The notes beneath the pieces were generated by a model. The model saw nothing but the letters and a program-made list of their open reading frames with translations, did no database searches and was not told the origin of the DNA. DNA of 64,000 nucleotides from Bimuria novae-zelandiae CBS 107.79 (taxonomy: Eukaryota > Ascomycota > Dothideomycetes > Pleosporales > Didymosphaeriaceae): assembly GCA_010015655.1 (NCBI GenBank), contig ML976662.1, positions 144,255 through 208,254 of the forward strand, written 5' to 3'. Shown here piece after piece: positions 19,402-31,505 of this stretch. Made by a program: the position numbers and the translations under genes. Within the stretch, counting starts at the first letter, position 1. The number at the start of each line of letters is the position of its first letter.

Positions 19402-21177
19402 AAAACAGTTATTAGGAATTATAGTAGGCTAATCTATTTAAAATCTACTTTTATAGCTTACTTATAGGTACGTAAGTTATGCCTAGGCTTGCTATAGCAT
19501 TTATAGCGTTATTAAGTTAATTTGCCCTTACTAGCGCGTACCCGCTTCTTCGCCTTCTTCCTATTACTACGCGCCTTAAAGTCCTTTACGGTAGCTAGCC
19601 GTAGGCCTTCTTTAGCTGTTAGAACTCTCTTACGCTATATACGCTTTCTTTTATGCGATTTACGTTACGTAGTAGCCTTATTAGTAGCTTTAAGCTTAGC
19701 GTTGCGCTTAGTTATTAATACTAAAAAATACGCTATTAGCTTAGCGCCTTTTACTATTTTTTTTAAAGGCCTTAACTATTAAAGTTAGGGAACTATTTAG
19801 GTACTTTTAAATCCTTTACTTTACTAGCGTTAATTATGACCCTAATTCTAGGGTGTTTTTTAGTGTTTATAATTACTACTTACTATAATTTATAGTAACT
19901 AGTAGTAGAGTCTATAACTTAATATTAAGCTTTAATATTACTACTTCTAAGTTAAGGGAAACTAGGCTAGCGCCTTAAAAGCTTCCCTTAATATTACTTT
20001 TTGTAATTAAAGTTTTAAAAGCCGCAATAAAGCAAGGTAAGAACTTAATTTTAGTAATATAGTTAATATAGCTACGCATTAGATCCTTAGCTTAGCGCCC
20101 GTACGCCTTCTTTAGCGGCGCAAAACAGCCTACATTAAGTAGCTGTAGGAGGTGCGACGAATATAGGGGTATATATAAAGTAATAATCTTATTATCCTTA
20201 TAGTATTGCTAAAATTTAAGCAAGTTATAGCTTTTATAGCTATTAATAATAAGTAAACGCGCTACACTAATAACACGCTTCTTTATATACTTATTAAAAT
20301 ACTTTAGCTACTATAGACTAAGCTTATTTATTATCTAGCCATTCTTAGAGACTCTAATAACCTAATCGTGTGGTAGATCCTACTCTTTATACTAAGCAGA
20401 GAGGTAGTGCTTACCTTAGAAAATAATAAAGGGTGGAAGCGCCTACCCTATCGCGCTAATGCCTTAAATAACTATAGTCTACTCCTAATTATCTTACTGC
20501 ACGCTTTTTAGCTTACCTTAACGCTTAAAGCCTATAATTACTACTCTAGTTGTTATTATGCTTATTATAAAGCCTAACTTGTTAAAATTATAGGTGTCTT
20601 TATTAAGGATGCCATGCTTAGCCTTTATATTCTTTATAAGCTAGAACTAGTCTTATATAATCGCAGGATCCTTACAGAGGGCTCTTTTATAGTTATACTT
20701 TTAATTAAACTTAACTTTAAGCTCTAGCTAGCGCTTAATAAAGTTTATAGCCTAGAGTTAGCCTATAGGTTTACTATGCTACTTAGCTAGTAAAGAATTA
20801 GCTATATCCTTTATAGTAGCAAGCTAGGGCGGAAATCCTTGCTTATCTAGCTTAAGTATATACTAAATATTTACCTCCTTTTTTATCTTAAGTAGATTTA
20901 TTAAGTTAGGCGTATAATTACGTTAAAAAGTAGTTCTAGCGCGTTACGTGCTTAATATATTTTAAGAAACGTTATAAATAGCTATAGCACGTTAGAGAGA
21001 TAGATTTACGTTTTATTTAAGAGCTTAAAGTGCAAGCTATATTTACGCTTCTTTTATATTTAGTGTAGTTTATTATTATTAAGACATCGTGGGTTGTAGT
21101 GAATCACTATAGATTTTGGTGGGGTCTTGGCAGAGTGTCTAGCTCGCTTATGTGTTCAGCTCGCATATGGAGTACGT
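19402..21177 (-). mobile_element. pogo/Fot1-type element A, main part (split by inversion)
   Basis: 1,776 bp that match, in reverse complement, the left and central part of pogo copy B (29262-31503). The outer end at 21177 is a long terminal repeat with two GCGAGCT-type motifs and is followed by a TA target dinucleotide. The inner end stops abruptly at piggyBac copy 1. The missing 92 bp of the right end lie at 34629-34650 plus 36976-37045. The transposase frame is minus strand and full of RIP stops. An apparent plus-strand frame at 19522-19782 is only the complement of the basic C-terminus. Confidence 0.85.
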
Positions 21178-21771
21178 TAATTATAGAAGACATTTAAAAG
21201 AATTATAAGGATATGTTTCTAATACATAATATAGTATAGTAACATATTTAAACTGACATATTAGTAAATAGTAATAAGTAGCTAGAAATATCAACAAAAA
21301 AAAACTGAAGGTAGAGGAGCCGTTACTTATTTATTAAGAACTATTATTATTGTCTACCAAGCGCGTAGGCTACGTCGACTAAGGATAGGGATGCCGCGTA
21401 CCGTTACCGATTACTGTATTACGGTAATGCGTTACGGTAATTACGGTACAGAAATCGATGGCTCGTAATGACGGGAGTAGCTAAACGTAACTAGAGCGAG
21501 CATGGATTTCTCTATAATAAAGTACGCAATTGTCTCGTCAATGCCTGGGTTGAAAAGCTAGGGTTTTGTTATTATAACCTGCGCATTCGCAACTTAATTA
21601 CGGCTGAGGGTGCCTAGTTTTTCGACCTGTCAGAAGTGCCCGAACAAGTTGACGCCGACGAGCATGAAGATGATGGCTAATTGCTTGATTACCTGGCCGA
21701 ACAAGTACATGAAGAGCGTCTTCAACATCTAGAAGATACCCAGCATACATAGATTCAATTGCATCTGGTTC

Positions 21772-24045
21772 TATCCCCCGCACTGTCAAAATCTGCCACA
21801 AACGACGCGCCAATCAGCGTCTAGTCGATCTCAACACCAAATTTGAATTGTGATGACGGCAATTTTTGTTTTACAGCCAAAATCAACCTCTTTCGAAATT
21901 GCTAGCACATGCAAACATGCTAAATCCTGCGTCTACTATTAGCAACAATCCTAACTTCGTAAAATACACAAAATACTCACAAAAACAAGGTGTTTTACCT
22001 AACTTACCGTCCACGCCGCCACCGCAATGGAGACCTCTTGAAATTAATAACCCACGTACTTTTGGAGTCGCTGATTTACCTAAGGGTACTAATAGAGGCT
22101 CTCTAATTGCCCTCTTTAACTTGTTTTTTAACGCTAAGGTTATAGAGCAAATTACACACTTTACCAACGATCGCGCTGCTCATGCGCACCCTCAGCTGCC
22201 CTCCGCGAGAGGCTGGAAACCTACGTCGCCAGGAGAGCTGTATACGTACTTTGCAATTGTCGTATATATGGCCGTCCACAGAGAGCCGTCGCTGGCAGAA
22301 TATTGGAGTCGCGGTCACAAAAACGCGCCTACTCACAAGCTCAACGACTTCATGGGCTGTACGCGCTGGCACCAGCTAGATCGCTACCTGTACACTGCGG
22401 AAGTTAGTCAGACTTTTCAGTCACCTTTTAGCAGGGTGTGGGATCTCTCAGAGCTCCTCCGCGCGCGCTCTCTGCAGTACTAGCGCCTTGGCAAGCACCT
22501 CTACGTCGACGAGGCTATTACTAGATTTACTGGACGTGCTAGCGAGGTGGTAATTATTAAGACAAAGCCTACACCTAAGGGCTTTAAAATCTAGTGTCTG
22601 GCAAACGATAGAGTCGTCCTAAACTAGTTATTTTATACTAGAGGCAAAGGCCGCGGCCCTGTTAATTTATCAACCTTTACTAACGCTAACGCGCAGGCTT
22701 TTACACCTATAGAGTTAGTACCCGTTGCTCTCGTCCTCGCCATTGACGCTGATGGTCAGCGCCTTTTTCCGTCGGGTCTCCACATTATGTGGGACGACAA
22801 TCTGTTTAACACCATATCTATGCTTAAATACCTGCGGCGGCAAGGCGTGGGTTGCGCAGGGACAGTCCGGATGACCAAGACAACGACCGAAGAGACTTTT
22901 AAAGACGCTGCGCGCGTGGAGTTACAAGCCGAGGACGTCAGCGTTAAAGGGCGCGCCCGCCAGAAGGTGGCAAAGGAGCGCTTTTCGAGCAGCCTTATGC
23001 GTCTGAAAACGCAGTTTACAAAGCACATGGAGTGGGGAGAGATCAGATGGGAGTTGTCAAAGAGTGGAGAAGTCCTACAGGCAGCGTGGAGAGACAATCA
23101 GGTCGTCCTTTTTGCCTTTACCGTCGCAGAGCGTAAGTTTGTCGTCTCAACACTATGGCCTTGGCACGCTGACGATAGTCGCCACCAGCGATCCAGGTCA
23201 TCATGAAGCTCCGCCGACGCTCCAAAATGAGCCAAAACAACAAGGGGATCTTTGAAAAAGCCTTTGGCAACGAGCCTGTGAGGCTGCTGGGCATACCGTA
23301 GATGATTAACGACTATAATTGTTATAAAACTGAGGTTGATCGCTTTAATTAGACAAAGGCATATTACTCGACCTAGCAAGTTAAGCGTTGTACCTAGCGA
23401 CCTTTGCTCTACTTTCTGCTTGACCTGACGCTTAACAATGCGTACAGGCTGTCCTTATACTCTGACGCTGCCGCCGCTAAAAGGAGCGGCCATAAAAGGT
23501 TCCTATACGACCTTATTGAGCAGCTTTTCGACCGCGGGACGCGTCTCTACAACGCAGGAGCAAAGCGCAAGAGATCAGACGACGTCGTTGTCGCTGAGGA
23601 GAGCTCCCATCGCTCCGCAAACCTGTATAAACAGGCAAAGACTTGTGTACTTTGTGCGGAGCGTGGGCGACGCCAGCACAAGTCTCAGCCTCCCAGGGTA
23701 GCTCTGGGTCACGTTCAAGGCAATTTACAGTCTCCTCGACCTCCTCAGCGTACTCCGCGTACGCGCTTTGGGTGTAGTCTCTGCCAACTGCCTATGTGTA
23801 GGCCTGAAGTACGCCCTGAGTGCTGGCAGGAGCACCTCCGCCGACTGTAAACAATTAAGTTAATTAACACCACCAAGAGCTCAATTATTAAGTAATTTAA
23901 GTTAAGTACGAGTAAAAATGCAGATTGTATAAGAATCTACAGCCAAACTTCATAAATTTCGGTGTTCATGCAGAATCGGAGCTATCGTCCGATTGGCCAC
24001 TAGCAAGAAGTCCGCCTGTGGCAGATTTTGACAGTGCGGGGGATA
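21772..24045 (+). mobile_element. piggyBac-type DNA transposon, copy 3 (best preserved)
   Basis: 2,274 bp bounded by TATCCCCCGCACTGTC and its complement. The TIR sequence beyond the first ten bases differs from copies 1 and 2, so this is a related subfamily. It is inserted in hAT element 1, as comparison with hAT element 2 across the site shows. RIP damage is light to moderate. Confidence 0.88.
21917..23850 (+). pseudogene. piggyBac-type transposase (DDE_Tnp_1_7) with C-terminal Cys-rich finger, copy 3
   Basis: The likely start is the ATG at 21917 (MLNPAST). The frame is open for about 190 codons to a TAG at 22481-22483, then continues in the same frame to about 23131 with one more early stop. 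The LYTYFAIVVYMAVHREPSL block and the VDEAITRFTGRASEVV block are signatures of the piggyBac DDE domain. The frame then changes across a likely intron at 23132-23188 (donor GTAAGT, branch CTGAC, acceptor CACCAG), conserved in copies 1 and 2. The last 148 codons (23404-23850) end with a Cys/His-rich module containing CVLCAERG and FGCSLCQLPMC, as in piggyBac C-terminal zinc fingers. A few RIP-type stops make it inactive. Confidence 0.8.
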
Positions 24046-24184
24046 TGTGATAATTAGACCGAGAAAGGCACCGATTGGCTCAATTTACCGTGCCAAGATT
24101 GTACCAAAATACCAGTAATTACGACATTACGGTAATACCGGGATGGCTTGAAAATTACGGTAATCCAACATCCCTAACTGAGGA

Positions 24185-25057
24185 TCACATCGAAGCTCAA
24201 ACAGCATTAACAGAAACACGTCGTGCAACATCCCTATCGTATCCCAGATACACTGACCAACATCTCGAAACGGAGAAGCACACAGCCGAGATCTAGAACT
24301 TTGTGCTACCCGATGAAAAGTTTGCATTCTCGTCAACAATCAGCGACCGATGCACTCTCTAGCTCAGATCCAGCGATGTCAAGTCAGACCACGGGACGCG
24401 TGGACGACTTTGCTTTCTCCGAGTTCCATTGCATGGAAAACCATCATCACACAAAGCTTTTGATCGCAACGTCGATTCTTCAACACAAAAACGATCTGCC
24501 TAACGTTGATTCATCGATCTTGCAATCAAAGCAAGGGCATGTGCTTATGAAAGGCAGTCTTGGAATACATCATTCGACCATCATGAGCATAAACACCCTC
24601 GCGTCTTGCGAAACCTCCATGCCGGTAAGAGATCGCCCATAATAACCCTATATCAGAATTCCACGAGGATCTGCGCGTGTTACCGTTGCCAGCAGTCAAA
24701 TTTGCAGGAAAACGTGCGCGAGGAATTCAGTCGAGTTGACGGGGTTTCCGATGGGCGGACGAGAAGTCGAAGAACACGGCGGATAGCCGTGAGGCGCGAA
24801 AAATTCGCGTCGCGTTTATTAGAGTTGTCTCAGCCTCGCGACCAACTTAGTACTAGACTATGGTTCAATGGCTGTTAGACGCGGGCGGAACGACAATTCC
24901 ACGCGAGGATAGTCCCGGACTGCTGAAGCACTGTACGAGGGTCTCATTTTTAGTGAGGAATAGCGCTAGCGCGCGCATTCTGGGCTCCCCACCAAATATC
25001 GCCCTCACGTACAAATCCTCATACAAAAGCGATTTTCTTCGGGGTTTTTTAAGAAGC
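24185..25057. other. non-RIP island, no supported gene
   Basis: About 870 bp of normal composition between hAT element 1 and an AT-rich pogo-like element. Frames of 60-139 codons are present, but none is recognisable. It is probably old intergenic DNA of the host. Confidence 0.5.
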
Positions 25058-27624
25058 TAGCGTATATAGCAGCGAGTCACCCGGGGAAGCGAGTCACCCT
25101 CGCAAAACATGACACCTGTAGAAAACACGCGATATCCTAGCAACGCTACTTATAATTGCTATTAACTAGATATAGATTTAAGTGCTGTTGCTACTATAGC
25201 TATAATAATTATTTAAAATAGTTAATATAGTAAATATATATAATTAAGCTACTAAAGTTTTAGCTACGCGTATAACCTCTTGAATACTTTTTATCTTTAT
25301 AAAGTATTAATTTAAGTTTACTTAAATACGCTTACGCTAACGCTAAAAAGTAAATATTTTTAATTACTACTTAGGTTATTATTATTTTACTTTTAAGCTT
25401 ATAGCTTTAGTATTTATAGCTACAAAAGCCTTACCTGCTTTCTGTAAGAGTAGCTAGGTTGTATAACCTAGATTCTTAACGCTCTAGATACTTTACTATG
25501 CTATATAGAGATCGCGAGGATCTTAAGGGATAGAGAGAGAGCTCTAGAGCTACTACTAAGGCTACTACTAACGTATAGATGTAGTAGGCCTCTAAGAGAC
25601 CTGTAATAAGCTAAGCACGTAATTAATATTAAATTGATAAATACTAAATACTTACTAGTTAGCTTAAATTATATATTTTATATAGTTTTTCTTTTTAGCT
25701 TACTAATAGTAGATAATAAAACGCTTCTTATTAATTAAGACGGCGTTATTAATTGTTATAAGTTTTTAAATTTAGTATTAATAACTTAACTTAATTAATA
25801 AAAAGAAGTTGAATTTATAACGTATAGGACGTGCGAGGTATATACAGGCAGGTATAAAAGCTTAATTTAATACTATTTATAAAGTTATGAAAACTCTATA
25901 TTCATATAGCTATTATAACTATTAAGTATTAAGTGTAAGGTACTATTTAGGCCTAGTTATATACAGGCTTAAGTGGGATTAGCTCAGGATCTAGTTCCTT
26001 AGTCTTTACTAGTCTATATTTGTATATATAGACTGGTAAATGGGTTGGGATTGGGTTAGAGTTGGGTTATAACTAAGCTAAGCTAATCCTAACCTACATA
26101 TATTAATGCAAATTTTATATAAAGTGCATATATATATATATAAAATAATATATTGCAATTTTAGAAAATTTTATTAACTCTAGTCTTATGTTTCATAAAT
26201 ATTTAATAAAACAAAACCTATAAATAATGAATAAAGTAGACACTAGAATAATTAAAATCAACTACAATTTTAATATATTATTCTTTACATATATACACCT
26301 CATATAAAATTGAAATTGATATGTCACTAGAATTAGGTAACATATTAAGAAGTAAAGATTAGATTTTTAGTATTCTGATCCGTGTGGATCTGACCCAATC
26401 CCAACCTAATCCTAAACTATTTATAAGCCTACTAACGCCCTTATCGCATAGTAGCTAAATTATTAGAATACTAAATAGATATTTATAATCTAAGTAGCTA
26501 GTAATTATCTATAGGCCTAGACGACCTTAATTTTAAAAAAAATCTCGTGATAATATTAATTATGGATGGCTTACTTGGCTCCTGGTGGCTGCTACGTAGT
26601 TTCACTTCGAGAAAGGTCGTGCTCCGCACGGCCCTATAGGCTTAACGCACAAACAGGATTAACGTCTAAAATAACTACATATATAGCTAACACCATTGAA
26701 ATACGCCTAATTTACGTAGACTGAAATGCCTAAAGTCTTAAAGGAGGTCTTATAATACACGCGCGAGTATTAGATTATTAAAAACATAGTAGTAGAGCTA
26801 TAGCAAACTACTCGGCCTAACGTTAGCGTATACAATTATAATTATAATATAAGCTATCTCCGCCTATTCCTATAATATACGCTTTATAATAATAATAATA
26901 ATTAGTTAACTTGCTCTACTACTAATAAAAAACTTTTTGATAAATAAAATCTTACGCTTAAGCATTTTTGTAATGTTATTTATTATATTAAATTTAGTAT
27001 TATAAAAGAGCTTATTTAATAATAAGGTAACGCGCTATTAGCTAAAATTTAAAAAAATTTACTATAAGTAAGCGTTAACTAGGTATCTTACTAGCTTTAG
27101 TTATAGATAAAATACTATAAAATAAAAGTAAATCTAATTAACATTGCCTAGAAGCTTACTTAATCTCTAAATAGTTTTTAGGCCTACTTTAATAATTTAT
27201 ACGGATATAAGTAATAGTATAGTATTTCTAACGTAAATAAGTATAATATATATATAACAGGCGTCCGTATAGGTATTGCGAAGAACTATTATATATACAT
27301 AAAACGCGAGAGAGCTATCCTTATCCCTACTACTATAAATAGAGAGCTTATTTTGCTTATTAAGTGCTACTTTACGAATAGCCAGACAATCGCTACTATA
27401 CTTATTATTAAGACTAAGTTGAATATAAAATAATAGGCGGTAAATTTACCTTATTACTTTGTTAATATAACTAAGAGTAGCTATGCTAATAACTTTATAG
27501 CTATAAACTGAATTAAATATTTTGATAAGTTAATAAAGGAAAACAATTAAGGCGCGTGATAATTACATCTTATTAATAGTTATAGATTTTACCTTACTAT
27601 AGAGTTTATAAAGTACGCTAAAAG
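25058..27624 (+). mobile_element. pogo/Fot1-like element, third family (RIP-mutated, truncated)
   Basis: The left terminus is suggested by a tandem motif AGCGAGTCACCC at 25071 and again at 25088, the same 17-bp spacing seen in the other pogo termini here. The rest is extremely AT-rich. Fragments at about 27260-27600 on the plus strand resemble the DDE_1 catalytic domain of Fot1/pogo transposases, including a degraded version of the Asp-Gly-His-Ser-Ser region near 27570. It appears interrupted at 27625 by a Tc1-type element. The stretch 26560-26640 is a small patch of normal composition. No intact frame exists. Confidence 0.45.
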
Positions 27625-28612
27625 TACAGTAGGATAACAAAAAAGGAGTACTCTTAAAAGTTATAGTTTTTAAGGTCCTATAACTGTGTTAATATTAGGT
27701 TCTTAGTCAGGAACAAAATAAGATTTTAAAGTGAAAGTTTAAGAGTATAATCCTAGAATTTAAAATTTATGCTTAGGAATAATTTTATTTAAATGTTTAA
27801 AGCTTAGTTTTTTAAATACTAGAGTATGTGTTTTGCTAAGATTTTTTATAGGTCTAGATATTTTAGCTAAGCTTATATAATACAATTTTTATAATAAGTT
27901 TCTTACCTAAAAATGGAATTATTCTAAAATTAAATTATTGGAACCCACTTTATTTCCTTTATATTATATATTAGATTACTAGTAATATTGCTTATAAGAA
28001 ACCTTTTCTTAAACTTTTCTTTATATCTTGTATTTCTTCAAAATGGCTCCACACTTTTCAAAACTCGAACACGAAGTTAACTTACTTTTAAGGGCTAATA
28101 CCCCTATTTCTACTATTATTTTAACTCTTAATAAAACCCAAATTGCTATTTATTTTACTATACAACGTATTAAAGTTATAAATTTTTTTTAATATATTGA
28201 AAGAGTTAAAACACGATGAATAACAAAGGCTTCTTTAAAAGATAAAAGAGTTATTAATAGGACTTTAACTAACGACCCTTGAACGCTAAATAAAAAAACT
28301 ATTAGCTAAAAATAGTCTTAATATCACTAAAAGAACTTTACAATGGATCTTAAAAGAGGATGGTTATACTATTAAAATAAGCTCTATAAAGAATATTTTA
28401 AATAGTAAAAAAGCTAAAACTAGGCTTAGTTTTGCTGAAGAATAACTAGAACATGAAGAAAATATAAATCTTTACAAAATTGTATTTTCTAATAGGTTAG
28501 TAATCCAGAGAGGACACGGTTCTAGGATAAATATTTATAGAAAAAGGAGAAATAAACAAGTTAGAAAAGAATTAAGTTCGACTAAAACTACAAGTACGTT
28601 ATATTAATTTTC
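27625..28612 (+). mobile_element. Tc1/mariner-type element, 5' part (RIP-mutated)
   Basis: A TA at 27625 is followed by CAGTAGGATAACAAAAAA, nearly the same terminal repeat as the short Tc1-type element at 53.9-54.6 kb (which ends, in complement, AGTAGGGTGACAAAAAA). A transposase frame starts at the ATG 28043 (MAPHFSKLEHEV) with a helix-turn-helix region. It continues with RIP stops to a segment containing QRGHGSR near 28510, which fits the DDE_3 catalytic domain. It ends abruptly near 28612, where normal-composition DNA begins, so the 3' half is missing. Confidence 0.65.
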
Positions 28613-29259
28613 TTTATCTTAAATTTGTATCGGCGCAGGTCACTCAAAGGATCGATGTTGGCGTATCTCCTAGCAGAGGCATGTGGGAGTGCGTGTATAA
28701 GAATGTAGCCTCGAATGAATTAAGTGCCTATAGGCCTGGTACGAAAGGATACGGAAAAGGTACTGAACTACAAAGGCCCCAAGCTCCTCTAAATACACCT
28801 CTTCCCAGATGGCTAGCTAGCACATAACTGCCATAGGTTGACCGTCGGTCTGATAGATCCGAAATTGGTCCGATACGGATGAGTGTCGGTTTTCGGATGA
28901 TCTCGAATCCTGTCTTGACTAGCCAAGGGTTCTCGTGTCGACGAGCGATTGTTCCTGTTACAAAATTATGGAATAAAAAATTAATTTTTTTTTATAATTT
29001 AAGTTTTTTGATCACTATTAAACTAACTTAATTATAGGTCGAGATAATCTGTTCGAGTTTAGGATTCTATTTAGATTGACGAAAAGTCCAAATTAGTTAT
29101 TATTAAAATGCCAAAATTCACAATAGAGTTTAATAATAAGGATTATATAAGAAAAATTTTAAATTCGATTATTAAATAGCATATGAACAGCGGTGCGATG
29201 ATTACTTTTTTTATATTCTATTAAATAATAACTAAAATTATTTATTTTATTATTAAGCA
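28613..29259. other. short non-RIP island and AT-rich tail
   Basis: About 28620-28960 is normal-composition DNA with no open frame of note; 28970-29259 is AT-rich. The island could be a solo LTR, but no target duplication supports this. Confidence 0.4.
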
Positions 29260-29399
29260 TAACGTACTCCATATGCGAGCTAGACACATAAGCGAGCTAG
29301 ACACTCTGCCAAGACCCTACCAAAATCTATAGTAATTTACTATAACCCACGATGTCTTAATAATAATAAACTATACTAAATATAAAAGAAGCGTAAATA

Positions 29400-31300
29400 T
29401 AGCTTACGCTTTAAGCTTTTAAATAAGACGTAAATCTATCTCTCTAACGCGCTATAGCTATCTATAACGTCTTCTAAAGTATATTAAGCACGCGACGCGC
29501 TAGAACTACCTTTTAATATAATTACACGCCTAACTTAATAAATCTACTTAAGATAAAAAAGGAGGTAATTATTTAGCATATACTTAAGCTAGATAAGCAA
29601 GGATTTCCGCCCTAGCTTGCTACTATAAAGGATATAGCTAATTCTTTACTAGCTAAGTAGCATAGTAAACCTATAGGCTAACTCTAGGCTATAAACTTTA
29701 TTAAGCGCTAGCTAGAGCTTAAAGTTAAGTTTAATTAAAAGTATAACTATAAAAGAGCCCTCTGTAAGGATCCTGCGATTATATAAGACTAGTTCTAGCT
29801 TATAAAAAACATAAAGGCTAAGCATAGCATCCTTAACAAAGACACCTATAATTTTAACAAGTTAGGCTTTATAATAAGCATAATAACAACTAGAGTAGTA
29901 ATTATAGGCTTTAAGCGTTAAGGTAAGCTAAAAAGCGTGCAGTAAGATAATTAGGAGTAGACTATAGTTATTTAAGGCATTAGCGCGATAGGGTAGGCGC
30001 TTCCACCCTTTATTATTTTCTAAGGTAAGCACTACCTCTCTGCTTAGTATAAAGAGTAGGATCTACCACACGATTAGGTTATTAGAGTCTCTAAGAATGG
30101 CTAGATAATAAATAAGCTTAGTCTATAATAGCTAAAGCACTTTAATAAGCATATAAAAAAGCGTGTTATTAGTATAGCACGTTTACTTATTATTAATAGC
30201 TATAAAAGCTATAACTTGCTTAAATTTTAGCAATACTATAAGGATAATAAGATTATTACTTTATATATACCCCTATATTCGTCGCACCTCCTACAGCTAC
30301 TTAATGTAGGCTGTTTTGCGCCGCTAAAGAAGGCGTACGGGCGCTAAGCTAAGGATCTAATGCGTAGCTATATTAACTATATTACTAAAATTAAGTTCTT
30401 ACCTTGCTTTATTGCGGCTTTTAAAACTTTAATTACAAAAAGTAATATTAAGGGAAGCTTTTAAGGCGCTAGCCTAGTTTCCCTTAACTTAGAAGTAGTA
30501 ATATTAAAGCTTAATATTAAGTTATAGACTCTACTACTAGTTACTATAAATTATAGTAAGTAGTAATTATAAACACTAAAAAACACCCTAGAATTAGGGT
30601 CATAATTAACGCTAGTAAAGTAAAGGATTTAAAAGTACCTAAATAGTTCCCTAACTTTAATAGTTAAGGCCTTTAAAAAGATAATAAAAGGCGCTAAGCT
30701 AATAGCGCATTCTTTAGTATTAATAACTAAGCGTAACGCTAAGCTTAAAGCTGCTAATAAGGCTACCACGCGACGTAAATGAAAGGTTTTATACTTAATC
30801 AAGCCGCCAAGCACTACACAAAGAAGTGCAGCATTATAAAGAAGCGATGCATCCGGACGATGCCCCCCATCTACCTACTACCTTATTGCCACTGCAGAAA
30901 TTCGTACGAATACTGCGCAAATTTCACCCTCCTTCCTCCCTTAGTACCTGGCGTTTAATAATTAATAGAGATATAGTTAGTTACATTTGCTTTCTACATA
31001 GTCTGCGATTGGGCCAACACGCTGCTAAGTAGAGGAAACGAGCGGGAGCATACCTCCACATTCCCTCTTACTCCGCACGTGAGAGCCTACGCCGCTAATT
31101 AAAGCGTTACTTAACACTACTATTAGTAATGGCAAGTGAGGTTGTATAGATCGCATAAAAGAAAGCGTGTACAGCGTAAGGGAGTTCTAATAGCTAAAGA
31201 AGGCCTACGACTAGCTACTATAAAGGACTTTAAAGCGCGTAGTGATGGGAAGAAGGCGAAGAAGCGGGTACACGCTAGTAAAGGCGAATTAACTTAATAA
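29400..31300 (+). pseudogene. Fot1/pogo-type transposase remnant (DDE_1)
   Basis: The reading frame is riddled with TAA and TAG at Gln and Trp positions. Recognisable parts are the NFNKLGF segment near 29850 (in the family the Asn is the catalytic Asp, consistent with a G-to-A change) and PPFIIF near 30010. A basic C-terminal region lies around 31160-31290, after the internal insertion. It is inactive. Assignment to pogo/Fot1 rests on these blocks and on the TA target. Confidence 0.75.
30781..31151. mobile_element. 371-bp insertion of unknown type inside pogo B
   Basis: Copy A is continuous here, whereas copy B carries 371 extra bases of normal, non-RIP composition. Short TAAAT/TAGAT sequences flank it, a possible 5-bp duplication with one G-A difference. 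It contains a 68-codon frame (30826-31032) and no recognisable termini. Confidence 0.55.
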
Positions 31301-31505
31301 CGCTATAGACGCTGCGGCAAGCCTAGGCATAACTTACGCACCTATAAGTAAGCTATAAAAGTAAATTCTAAATAGATTAGCCTACTATAATTCCTAATAA
31401 CTGTTTTTATACGTTCTGTACTATCGTGTAGAGTAGAGTTTTTGGTGGGGTCTTGGCAGAGTGTCTAGCTCGCTTATGTGTCCAGCTCGCATATGGAGTA
31501 CGTTA

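Larger units (their letters stand above)
21386..24176 (+). mobile_element. hAT element 1, internally deleted, containing piggyBac copy 3
   Basis: Ends TAGGGATG and CATCCCTA are flanked by the 8-bp duplication ACTAAGGA (21378-21385) and ACTGAGGA (24177-24184), which differ by one G-to-A change; 8 bp is typical of hAT elements. Without the 2.3-kb piggyBac insertion only about 520 bp remain. They match the first roughly 90 bp and last roughly 430 bp of hAT element 2, so this is a non-autonomous, MITE-like deletion derivative. It is much less RIP-mutated than element 2 over the shared 3' part. Confidence 0.85.
29262..31503 (+). mobile_element. pogo/Fot1-type element B, full length with an internal insertion
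   Basis: 2,242 bp flanked by TA on each side (29260-29261 and 31504-31505). Long inverted repeats of more than 60 bp start ACGTACTCCATATGCGAGC. Each repeat holds two copies of a GCGAGCT(A/G)GACAC motif 17 bp apart. Compared with copy A it carries a 371-bp insertion at 30781-31151. It also holds the empty version of two sites: the piggyBac target near 31410 and the hAT target at about 31424-31431, both occupied in copy A. Confidence 0.88.

Noticed and set aside
19522..19782. 86-codon plus-strand frame
   Set aside because: Complement of the Lys/Arg-rich C-terminus of the pogo transposase; a shadow. The same applies to 30629-30814.
28654..28960. Possible solo LTR (TGTTGG...TTACA)
   Set aside because: The flanking 5-mers do not match and no second copy is in the window.
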